Shown here piece after piece: positions 1 through 5,353 of a DNA stretch of 6,407 nucleotides. The stretch covers positions 1 through 6,407 of the forward strand of contig CALKXX010000225.1 in assembly GCA_938003725.1 (NCBI GenBank). Reading direction: 5' to 3'. Position 1 is the stretch's first letter. Each line of letters opens with the position of its first letter. A model generated the notes under the pieces. That model did no database searches, was not told where the DNA came from, and was given only the letters and a program-made list of their open reading frames with translations. Both the position numbers and the translations under genes were made by a program. The stretch is from an uncultured Sphingomonadaceae bacterium. GTDB lineage: Bacteria; Pseudomonadota; Alphaproteobacteria; Sphingomonadales; Sphingomonadaceae.

Positions 1-257
1 TGCATCATGCCATCGACAAACAGCCGCAGTCCCAATTCCGTCGGCATCCGCCCCGCACTGGTATGCGGCGCGGCGAGCAGACCCAGTTCCTCCAGATCCT
101 GCATGACATTGCGGATCGAGGCGGGGGAAAGCTCCAGCGGCGAAATTTTGGAGATAGTGCGAGATCCCACCGGCGCGCCGGATTCGAGGTAATTTTCGAC
201 GACAACGCGGAAAATATCCTGCGCGCGGTCAGTTAGGTCGGTGATTGGGGTGGTCAT
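1..257 (-). CDS. hrcA: Heat-inducible transcription repressor HrcA, N-terminal part (cut by window edge)
   Basis: HrcA represses class I heat-shock operons (groESL, and often grpE/dnaK) by binding CIRCE operators; that is family knowledge. The 85 visible codons encode the N-terminal winged-helix DNA-binding domain. They open MTTPITDLTDRAQDIFRVVV, then carry a GAPVGSRTISK segment, the recognition-helix stretch SPASIRNVMQDLEELGLL, and the family signature HTSAGRMPTELGLRLFVD just before the edge. The rest, including the dimerisation and GAF-like domains, lies beyond base 1. The ATG at 257-255 is chosen because the protein starts there in good register with the family, and because it overlaps the upstream lipoprotein stop as ATGA. 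I see only a weak Shine-Dalgarno (GAAGAT) before it, so translation may depend on ribosomes finishing the upstream gene. No CIRCE element is visible in the window. Confidence 0.93.
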   Translation of the reverse strand, partial: MTTPITDLTDRAQDIFRVVVENYLESGAPVGSRTISKISPLELSPASIRNVMQDLEELGLLAAPHTSAGRMPTELGLRLFVDGMM

Positions 258-925
258 CGATTATCTTCAAAATGGCTTGAATATTTTGCACGATAGTAGA
301 GCTTGGCTGGAAAAGGCGGGTTTACTGGCATCATATCAATGATCTCCTGCACCAAGTCGGCTTCCCGTGCTATCGCTTGTTTGCAATTGTTAGAGACCTC
401 ATTCCCTCCGAGCGTTTTCTGATTATTCCCAAGCTCATAAATAAATATGCCCCGGGAAATCACTCGCTCATTATTCTCCATCGAGATAACTGTGTCAGGT
501 AAGCCGTTATGGGTAATATCGCAATCTGGGTGGGGAGCAAGCCACGCGCTTTCAACACCTTCAAAACTTCCCTCCCAGTCAATCCGATTGATTCTCTCTT
601 TGAATTTTTTAAGTTGTCGCCCATCTAATTTGACTTTGTCGTTCCGCGTAGCATTTTCTGGGTCATGAAAGCAGCCGTGATGACCAGGCTCCCCTTTTAG
701 AATCCATGTGATGGAGCCAACGCCGTTCGAATTCATTTCGATTTGAACACCGGACGGACAAACTCTGTCGGAAGCATTCTCGGCACCCACAATTGCAGCA
801 GATAAAATGAAGTTATTTGCTTCGAAGGTAGGGACCTCTTTAGCTTCTTGATCAGCACTTGGCGAACACCCGGTGACTGAAACGATCAGTATCAAAAACA
901 GTTTAGTGAATGTTTGGTGTGTCAC
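254..925 (-). CDS. Unrecognised secreted lipoprotein, overlapping the hrcA start
   Basis: I do not recognise a family for this 223-residue protein. What can be seen is a classic lipoprotein signal: a short charged start, a hydrophobic stretch (LFLILIVSV, residues 9-17) and a lipobox VTGC with the lipidated cysteine at residue 20. The mature part should therefore sit in the periplasm on a membrane anchor. It has four more cysteines (56, 85, 135, 181), enough for two disulfides, and no membrane segments. The start is GTG at 925-923: it is the only start that keeps the whole signal peptide, an in-frame TAG lies upstream, and an AGGA sits about 11 nt before it. Its TGA stop overlaps the hrcA ATG (ATGA), suggesting one transcript and coupled translation. 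Base composition is AT-richer than its neighbours: four 60-base lines counted by hand gave 38-52% GC, against 60% in hrcA. That hints at later acquisition. The function is unknown. Confidence 0.82.
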   Translation of the reverse strand: MTHQTFTKLFLILIVSVTGCSPSADQEAKEVPTFEANNFILSAAIVGAENASDRVCPSGVQIEMNSNGVGSITWILKGEPGHHGCFHDPENATRNDKVKLDGRQLKKFKERINRIDWEGSFEGVESAWLAPHPDCDITHNGLPDTVISMENNERVISRGIFIYELGNNQKTLGGNEVSNNCKQAIAREADLVQEIIDMMPVNPPFPAKLYYRAKYSSHFEDNR

Positions 926-954
926 CGCAGTGCTTTTCCTCAGACGTCTCCGAG

Positions 955-962
955 ACTATAGT
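955..962. promoter_or_regulatory. Palindromic -10-like box between the lipoprotein gene and rph
   Basis: ACTATAGT is a perfect 8-bp palindrome. It reads TATAGT, five of six matches to the TATAAT -10 consensus, on both strands (957-962 plus, 960-955 minus). It lies 30 bp before the lipoprotein GTG, so it could serve that gene. On the plus strand it could have served rph before the neighbouring repeat came in. I find no convincing -35 on either side at 16-18 bp, so this is only a candidate. Confidence 0.22.
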
Positions 963-975
963 TATTGTTGCTTCA

Positions 976-984
976 AAAGCCACA
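976..984 (+). repeat. Left copy of a 9-bp direct repeat flanking the palindromic element
   Basis: AAAGCCACA occurs here and again at 1168-1176, on the same strand, just outside the two ends of the nested palindrome. The position is what a target-site duplication left by insertion of a mobile element would look like; that reading is inference. The right copy ends in the first base of the rph Shine-Dalgarno. Confidence 0.5.
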
Positions 985-1167
985 CAAGAAAAGTTCCTCC
1001 TCTCCCATAGGGAGAGACAAGTGGAGCTTGGCAGCTTGCCTGCCTAGTGGAACTCGGTGAGGGGTTGTGAACCTCTGAAGTGCAAAACCCCTCACCGACT
1101 GCGCCTAAAGCAATAAATTGCCAAGGCTTGTTGCCTCTCCCTATGGGAGAGGATAGGTGAACCCCCG
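985..1167. repeat. Nested palindromic intergenic element (MITE/REP-like)
   Basis: This is about 183 bp built as a nested inverted repeat. The outer arms are themselves palindromes: CTCTCCC-ATA-GGGAGAG (1000-1016) and CCTCTCCC-TAT-GGGAGAGG (1134-1152). Inside them pair ACAAG (1017-1021) with CTTGT (1127-1131), CTTGGCA (1027-1033) with TGCCAAG (1119-1125), and CGGTGAGGGGTT (1055-1066) with AACCCCTCACCG (1086-1097, perfect 12-bp arms, 19-nt loop). GTTC at 993 and GAAC ending at 1162 extend the symmetry. It has no credible coding content, so it would be non-autonomous. I recall similar CTCTCCC/GGTGAGGGG palindromes as dispersed repeats in sphingomonad genomes, but copy number cannot be judged from one window. 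It sits in the presumed leader of rph and could fold in RNA; no U-tract follows the inner hairpin, so it is not a standard terminator. Confidence 0.7.
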
Positions 1168-1176
1168 AAAGCCACA
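1168..1176 (+). repeat. Right copy of the 9-bp direct repeat
   Basis: This AAAGCCACA is identical to 976-984. It directly precedes the rph ribosome binding site (AGGAG at 1176-1180). If it is a target-site duplication, the insertion point was only about 12-20 bp upstream of the rph start codon. Confidence 0.5.
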
Positions 1177-1188
1177 GGAGAATCACAT

Positions 1189-1902
1189 ATGCGCCCATCA
1201 GGACGCGCGCCGGACGAGATGCGCGCTATTTCTATTGAAACAGGTTTCACCAAACATGCAGAGGGATCATGCCTGTTCAGCTTTGGCGATACCAAGGTGA
1301 TTTGCACCGCGAGTATCGAAGAGCGCATTCCGCCATGGCTGCGCGGCAAGGGTGAAGGCTGGGTTACTGGTGAATATTCGATGCTGCCCCGCGCCACCAA
1401 TACCCGCAATTCACGTGAAGCGGCACGCGGCAAACAATCCGGAAGAACACAGGAAATTCAGCGCCTTATCGGACGCTCTTTACGCGCAGTTGTCGATATG
1501 AAAAAACTCGGCGAGCGCCAGATCACGGTCGATTGTGATGTGATACAGGCGGATGGCGGCACACGGACTGCGTCGATTAGCGGCGCATGGGTCGCGCTGC
1601 GTCTCGCGGTCAATGGCCTGCTCGACATGAAATTGATTTCTGAAGACCCAATCGAACAGAAAATTGCGGCTATCAGCTGCGGTATTTTTGAAGGCAATCC
1701 AGTGCTTGATCTCGATTATGACGAGGATAGCAATGCGGGGGCCGATGCGAATTTCGTGCTGACCGGCGATGGCAATATTGCCGAAGCACAGGCGACGGCG
1801 GAGGGCGAGACATTTGATGATGAGGGCTTGATGCGCTTGATGCGGTTGGCGAAAATTGGTTGTGCCCAGATTTTTGAGGCACAGGACAAGGCTATAAGCT
1901 AA
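1189..1902 (+). CDS. rph: Ribonuclease PH (tRNA 3'-end phosphorolytic exoribonuclease)
   Basis: RNase PH trims the 3' ends of tRNA precursors and some other RNAs, using phosphate to release nucleoside diphosphates, as a cytoplasmic ring-shaped hexamer. The 237-residue length is typical and the protein looks full. Family landmarks are all present: RPSGRAPDEMR at the start, FGDTKVICTAS (32-42), GEYSMLPRAT (61-70), R86 in the SGRTQEIQRLIGRSLR block, the phosphate-binding GGTR (123-126), the LDLDYDEDS metal-site stretch with D180 and D186, and the C-terminal QATAEGETF. The ATG at 1189 is set by AGGAG at 1176-1180, 8 nt away. Upstream, 985-1167 is a palindromic repeat, so its promoter either lies within or before that element. 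rdgB follows 106 bp downstream on the same strand; the two are often neighbours in alphaproteobacteria. Confidence 0.97.
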   Translation: MRPSGRAPDEMRAISIETGFTKHAEGSCLFSFGDTKVICTASIEERIPPWLRGKGEGWVTGEYSMLPRATNTRNSREAARGKQSGRTQEIQRLIGRSLRAVVDMKKLGERQITVDCDVIQADGGTRTASISGAWVALRLAVNGLLDMKLISEDPIEQKIAAISCGIFEGNPVLDLDYDEDSNAGADANFVLTGDGNIAEAQATAEGETFDDEGLMRLMRLAKIGCAQIFEAQDKAIS

Positions 1903-1909
1903 CAAAACC

Positions 1910-2000
1910 GTCACCCCGGACTTGATCCGGGGCCCAGTCCATGAAAACGCCGCTTCGCGACTTTTTTACTTACTGGATCCTGTATCAAGTTCAGGATGAC
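1910..2000. repeat. Palindromic intergenic repeat between rph and rdgB (GTCAYCC...GGRTGAC type)
   Basis: Two 28-base arms (1910-1937 and 1973-2000) are reverse complements at 21 of 28 positions by my alignment, with a 35-nt spacer. Each arm is also its own hairpin: CCCCGGA-CTTGA-TCCGGGG on the left (perfect 7-bp stem) and ATCCTG...CAGGAT on the right. GTCA-YCC...CTTGAT...-CCAG arms of this kind are a familiar dispersed repeat in alphaproteobacteria. The left arm is close to the sequence I expect, while the right arm has drifted. The right arm ends 8 bp before the rdgB start and its AGGA (1993-1996) may act as that gene's Shine-Dalgarno. A T6 run (1962-1967) in the spacer follows only a 3-bp stem, so I do not call a terminator. 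Confidence 0.75.
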
Positions 2001-2008
2001 GAAATGGG

Positions 2009-2644
2009 ATGCAAATGACCACATACCGCAAACTTACCCCCGGCAAGCTCATCATCGCCAGCCATAACCAAGGCAAGGTGCGCGAAATCCGCGCCTTGCT
2101 AGAACCCTATGGCATCGAACCGGTCTCCGCCGGCGACCTGAACCTGCCCGAGCCGGAAGAAACCGGCACCACCTTTGCCGAGAACGCACTGCTAAAGGCC
2201 CGTGCCAGCGCAGATGGTGCGGACTGTGTTGCCCTCGCCGATGATAGCGGCTTGTGCGTCAAATCGCTAGATGGCCGTCCAGGTGTCTACACCGCCGATT
2301 GGGCCGAACGGCAGTGGTTTGAAGGAGATAAAGGCCGCGATTGGTACATGGCGATGGGCAAAGTTGAAGGGAAGCTTGCCGAGCAAGGTTCGGATGTGGA
2401 CCGCAGCGCCTATTTCACTTGCACCCTCGCCCTCGCCTGGCCTGATGGACATCACGAGATATTCGAAGGCCGGATCAACGGCTCACTGGTCTGGCCGCCC
2501 CGGGGGACGCTGGGTTTTGGCTATGATCCCGTTTTCCAACCCCATGGCCTTGACCAGAGCTTTGCCGAACTCGATCCCGCCCAGAAACACGCGATGAGCC
2601 ACCGCGCCGATGCGTTCAAAAAACTAGTTTTAGCCTGTTTCTAA
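2009..2644 (+). CDS. rdgB: RdgB/HAM1-family non-canonical purine NTP pyrophosphatase
   Basis: This enzyme hydrolyses ITP, dITP and XTP to monophosphates plus pyrophosphate, keeping deaminated purines out of DNA and RNA; it acts in the cytoplasm as a dimer. The 211 residues match the family length. Motifs in order are ASHNQGKVREI (17-27, phosphate loop), TFAENA (55-60), LADDSGL (76-82, metal/catalytic aspartates), DGRPGVYTA (88-96), GTLGFGYDPVF (166-176, base-recognition loop), FAEL (185-188), K193 and SHRA (197-200). Two starts are possible: ATG at 2009, and ATG at 2015, which begins MTTYRKLTPGK and lies 5 nt after GGGA. The AGGA serving 2009 would lie inside the preceding repeat. The gene ends on TAA at 2642-2644, which overlaps the stop of the convergent CAP gene. 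Confidence 0.96.
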   Translation: MQMTTYRKLTPGKLIIASHNQGKVREIRALLEPYGIEPVSAGDLNLPEPEETGTTFAENALLKARASADGADCVALADDSGLCVKSLDGRPGVYTADWAERQWFEGDKGRDWYMAMGKVEGKLAEQGSDVDRSAYFTCTLALAWPDGHHEIFEGRINGSLVWPPRGTLGFGYDPVFQPHGLDQSFAELDPAQKHAMSHRADAFKKLVLACF

Positions 2645-3228
2645 CGGCTAAGCGGATCTCGCCCGACGATATTTCCCGCCGGGCTATAGCGACAGACCAG
2701 ATAGTCGTCCTTGCCGCTGCTAGAGACAGCGCAGCCAATTCGCTGGGTAGTGGGCCAGATTATCGCGGTATAATGTCCAACGTCACCCCAGTTACCGGTG
2801 GTGCTGTTATCGGGGAACAATCCGCGTTTAAAATAGCTTCTCTCGTCCACCCACGCGCCAACCATTTCAACGTAACTATAAGCATCGCGCGTCCCGACCC
2901 ACAGGTTTTCGCCTTGCCTAGGGTTCCGACCCGTCTGCGGATCATGTGCGAATTTGCCGGTCCGTACCATCGTGTTGGCATAGCTTTTGGCATCCTTTGC
3001 CAATTCCGCATTCCAAATCAGCTTTGGCGCACCGACCCGTGCGCGCGCGTCATTATGCGCCTTCATCATCGTGTTTTGCAGGCGGCTTTGGCCCCGCGCC
3101 TTTGGCTCCATACTGGTTCGCGGCTCAACGAAAGTTGCCGGTTGAGGGCTTTGTGAAGCGCCAGAGGAGCATGCCACAAATACTGGCGTGATAAACAGGA
3201 TGGCGCTAAGGGCGCGGGATATATGCAT
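2641..3228 (-). CDS. CAP/SCP-domain (PR-1-like) lipoprotein
   Basis: This is a 195-residue secreted protein of the cysteine-rich secretory/antigen 5/PR-1 superfamily. It starts with a lipoprotein signal peptide ending in a VAC lipobox, the lipidated cysteine at residue 20. A short Pro/Ser-rich linker precedes the CAP domain, about residues 50-190. Visible family features are AHNDARARVG (57-66), GENLW (106-110), the CAP1-type motif GHYTAIIWPTT (151-161) and the CAP2-type motif YLVCRYSPAGN (176-186). The cavity residues H95, E107, E129 and H152 are all in place, and C166 with C179 may form a disulfide. Bacterial CAP proteins have no single agreed role; small-ligand or lipid binding has been proposed for the superfamily. 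The ATG at 3228 has AGAGG about 7-8 nt upstream. It diverges from hemW and converges with rdgB. Confidence 0.92.
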   Translation of the reverse strand: MHISRALSAILFITPVFVACSSGASQSPQPATFVEPRTSMEPKARGQSRLQNTMMKAHNDARARVGAPKLIWNAELAKDAKSYANTMVRTGKFAHDPQTGRNPRQGENLWVGTRDAYSYVEMVGAWVDERSYFKRGLFPDNSTTGNWGDVGHYTAIIWPTTQRIGCAVSSSGKDDYLVCRYSPAGNIVGRDPLSR

Positions 3229-3267
3229 GAAATCGCCTCTACAAAATCAAAACTGAACAAGACTGAT

Positions 3268-4410
3268 ATGGGCCCGGTGGCACTCTATGTCCATTGGCCG
3301 TTCTGCGTCTCAAAATGCCCCTATTGTGATTTCAACAGCCACGTCCGGGAACGGGTAGACGCCGCGCTTTGGGAAACCGCGTTGCTTGCTGATATGGAGC
3401 ATGAGGCGGCGCTGCTACCGGATCGAAAACTATCCAGCATCTTTTTTGGCGGAGGCACGCCATCGCTAATGCCGCCCGAACTGGTCGCTACACTAATCGA
3501 AAATGCCGAACGACATTGGGGTTTCGAAGACGGAATTGAGATCACGCTGGAAGCCAATCCGTCCTCGGTTGAGGCAGCCCGGTTCGCGGACTTGGCCAAG
3601 GCAGGCGTAAACCGTGTTTCCCTGGGGCTTCAGGCGCTCGACAATCAAACACTGGAGTTTCTGGGGCGCGCCCATGACGTCAAAGAAGGTCTGGCGGCAC
3701 TCGCTACCGCAATGCTGACATTCCGGCGGGTTAGCTTTGATTTGATTTACGCCCGTCCCGGTCAATCGGTGGGTGATTGGCGCACCGAGCTAGAGCAGGC
3801 ATTGTCGTTCGGTACGGACCATTTGTCGCTATATCAGCTGACCATCGAACCGGGCACGCGGTTCGAAACATTGGTGCGCAAGGGCGATCTGATTCCAGCT
3901 GACGACGATCATTGTGCAGATTTATTTGAACTCACACAGGAGATTACGACGGCCGCTGGCCTGCCCGCTTATGAGATTAGCAATCATGCGAAGCCCGGCC
4001 AAGAGAGCCGTCACAACCTGACCTATTGGCGTTATGAGGACTATGCTGGAATCGGTCCGGGTGCGCATGGGCGGCGGCTGAAGACAGCAACGGAGCGGCA
4101 CAAGAAGCCGGAGAATTTTCTCTCTGCTGTCGATCGCAATGGCAGCGGACTGAAGATGGAACAGCCGCTTGACCCGCAAACCCGCGCGATAGAAGCGCTG
4201 ATGATGGGCCTGCGGCTGACAGAGGGCGTTGATTTGGGGTTACTCCAACACAAAACGGGTTTGACCAAAGAACAAATGATTGATGAGCAATCGGTCAAAC
4301 GATTGGCTGCATTGGAATTGGTGGCTGAAAGGGATGATCATTTGGTCGTCCGTCCGAAAGGCATGCCGCTGCTTGACGGGATATTGCCAGAGATCATTGT
4401 CTCAAATTGA
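3268..4410 (+). CDS. hemW: Radical SAM heme chaperone HemW
   Basis: HemW binds heme and delivers it to target enzymes. It belongs to the radical SAM superfamily and was long misannotated as coproporphyrinogen III oxidase (HemN-like). From the ATG at 3268 it has 380 residues, the usual length. The [4Fe-4S]/SAM motif CVSKCPYCDF is at 13-22, GGGTPS at 61-66, EANPSS at 95-100 and GVNRVSLGLQ at 113-122. HNLTYW at 249-254 is the HNxxYW heme-binding motif that separates HemW from HemN. An in-frame ATG at 3223 would add 15 residues (MHEIASTKSKLNKTD) with no family resemblance; it overlaps the start of the divergent CAP gene, and the 3229-3267 stretch is AT-rich, so I prefer 3268. That start lacks a clear Shine-Dalgarno, so the choice is not certain. 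xerC follows 39 bp downstream. Confidence 0.93.
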   Translation: MGPVALYVHWPFCVSKCPYCDFNSHVRERVDAALWETALLADMEHEAALLPDRKLSSIFFGGGTPSLMPPELVATLIENAERHWGFEDGIEITLEANPSSVEAARFADLAKAGVNRVSLGLQALDNQTLEFLGRAHDVKEGLAALATAMLTFRRVSFDLIYARPGQSVGDWRTELEQALSFGTDHLSLYQLTIEPGTRFETLVRKGDLIPADDDHCADLFELTQEITTAAGLPAYEISNHAKPGQESRHNLTYWRYEDYAGIGPGAHGRRLKTATERHKKPENFLSAVDRNGSGLKMEQPLDPQTRAIEALMMGLRLTEGVDLGLLQHKTGLTKEQMIDEQSVKRLAALELVAERDDHLVVRPKGMPLLDGILPEIIVSN

Positions 4411-4414
4411 GTGT

Positions 4415-4443
4415 TTGAGCCAGAGTCCACCCTCTGCTAGATT
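4415..4443 (+). promoter_or_regulatory. Candidate xerC promoter, possibly giving a leaderless mRNA
   Basis: TTGAGC (4415-4420) and TAGATT (4438-4443) are separated by 17 bp, and each matches the sigma-70-type consensus at four of six positions. Transcription would be expected to begin about 7 bp after the -10, at or next to the A of the xerC ATG at 4450. No Shine-Dalgarno precedes that ATG, which fits a leaderless start. With hemW only a few bases upstream, read-through from hemW is the alternative. Both boxes are weak, so confidence is modest. Confidence 0.33.
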
Positions 4444-4449
4444 CCCTTC

Positions 4450-5349
4450 ATGGACAGCACCCATGCTATCATACAAGACTTCTCTAGCCACCTGCGCAAT
4501 GGCCGGCGCCGGTCGCAGCATACCATAAGGGCCTATGTGACGACGGCAGAGCGTTTCTGCGCGTTTTTGAGCGATCATTTGGGCGGCACCGTTGGCTCTG
4601 CTGAAATCAAATCCTTGAGACAGGCAGATATCCGATCCTATCTCGCATATCGCCGGGCGGACGGGCTTACCAATAATTCCGCAGCACGGGAATTGTCAGC
4701 ACTTCGTGCATTCCTAAAACATGTTGGTGGTGATGAGGCGGAAATCCCAAAGATTAAGGGTCCAAAGGTCAAGAAAGGCGTACCGCGACCCGCCTCGCCC
4801 GACGAAATATTGGCATTGGCCGAAGATGCGCAAGAAAGCGCTAGCGACGATTGGGTTGGTGCGCGCGATTGGGCGGTGTTGCTGTTGCTCTATGGATCGG
4901 GCTTGCGGATCAGTGAGGCGCTTGACCTAACCGCAGACGCCCTGCCCCTTTCCGACACCCTGCGCGTAACCGGGAAACGCAACAAAACCCGTATTGTGCC
5001 GTTGTTGAACGAAGTGCGCGAGGCAATTGAGCACTATATCCACCTGTGCCCGCATGTGATGGAGCCGCAGCAGCCGATATTTCGCGGCAAACGTGGCGGG
5101 GCGCTGTCAGCGAACCTGATCCGCCGCACGGTGCAGCAGGCAAGGACAAAGCTTGGCATTTCCGACAAGACTACGCCCCATGCCCTGCGCCACAGCTTCG
5201 CCACGCATTTGCTGGCCGGCGGCGCGGATTTGCGGAGCTTGCAGGAATTGCTCGGCCACGCGAGCCTCAGTTCCACGCAAGTCTATACGGCGGTCGATGC
5301 AGCGCATTTGCTGGATGTTTATAACAACGCGCATCCGCGGGCTGGATAG
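4450..5349 (+). CDS. xerC: Site-specific tyrosine recombinase XerC
   Basis: XerC works with XerD at dif near the replication terminus to resolve chromosome dimers, with FtsK at the septum. The 299 residues show an N-terminal SAM-like core-binding domain (about 1-95: SQHTIRAYVTTAERFCAFL, NNSAARELSALRAFLKH) and a C-terminal catalytic domain. The catalytic set is complete: R153 (GSGLRISEAL), K176 (TGKRNKTR), H244 and R247 (HALRHSFATHLL), H270 (LLGHASLSSTQ) and the nucleophile Y279 (VYTAV). The QELLGHASLSSTQVYT stretch and the end HLLDVYNNAHPRAG resemble XerC rather than XerD or phage integrases. An in-frame TAG at 4438-4440 rules out a longer N-terminus, so the ATG at 4450 is the first possible. 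No Shine-Dalgarno is visible. It ends 4 bp short of the convergent exporter gene. Confidence 0.94.
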   Translation: MDSTHAIIQDFSSHLRNGRRRSQHTIRAYVTTAERFCAFLSDHLGGTVGSAEIKSLRQADIRSYLAYRRADGLTNNSAARELSALRAFLKHVGGDEAEIPKIKGPKVKKGVPRPASPDEILALAEDAQESASDDWVGARDWAVLLLLYGSGLRISEALDLTADALPLSDTLRVTGKRNKTRIVPLLNEVREAIEHYIHLCPHVMEPQQPIFRGKRGGALSANLIRRTVQQARTKLGISDKTTPHALRHSFATHLLAGGADLRSLQELLGHASLSSTQVYTAVDAAHLLDVYNNAHPRAG

Positions 5350-5353
5350 TCCC

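Noticed and set aside
926..1188. CIRCE operator (TTAGCACTC-N9-GAGTGCTAA) in the region upstream of the hrcA transcript
   Set aside because: No such inverted repeat is present here or elsewhere in the window. The GTCTC-C-GAGAC (946-956) and AGACGTCT (942-949) palindromes are short and unlike CIRCE.
962..1433. Open frames on the minus strand across the repeat and the start of rph
   Set aside because: They run through the palindromic repeat or antisense to rph, show no family motif, no convincing ribosome binding site and low-complexity translated sequence.
1941..1967. Possible intrinsic terminator for rph (short stem then TTTTTT at 1962-1967)
   Set aside because: The only stem directly before the T-run is 3 bp (CGC/GCG) with a 2-nt gap to the Ts. 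The strong hairpin at 1913-1931 has no T-run after it.
2773..3191. Plus-strand open frames inside the CAP gene
   Set aside because: They are antisense to a gene with clear CAP motifs and a signal peptide, and their translations have no recognisable domain.
3268..4410. Coproporphyrinogen III oxidase (HemN)
   Set aside because: The HNxxYW motif (HNLTYW), the CxxxCxxCDF start and the 380-residue length fit HemW, which is often mislabelled as HemN.
4450..5349. Tyrosine recombinase as an integrase of a mobile element or phage
   Set aside because: Length, the C-terminal NNAHPRAG ending, close XerC-like motifs, housekeeping neighbours and no att-like repeats or cargo genes all point to chromosomal XerC.
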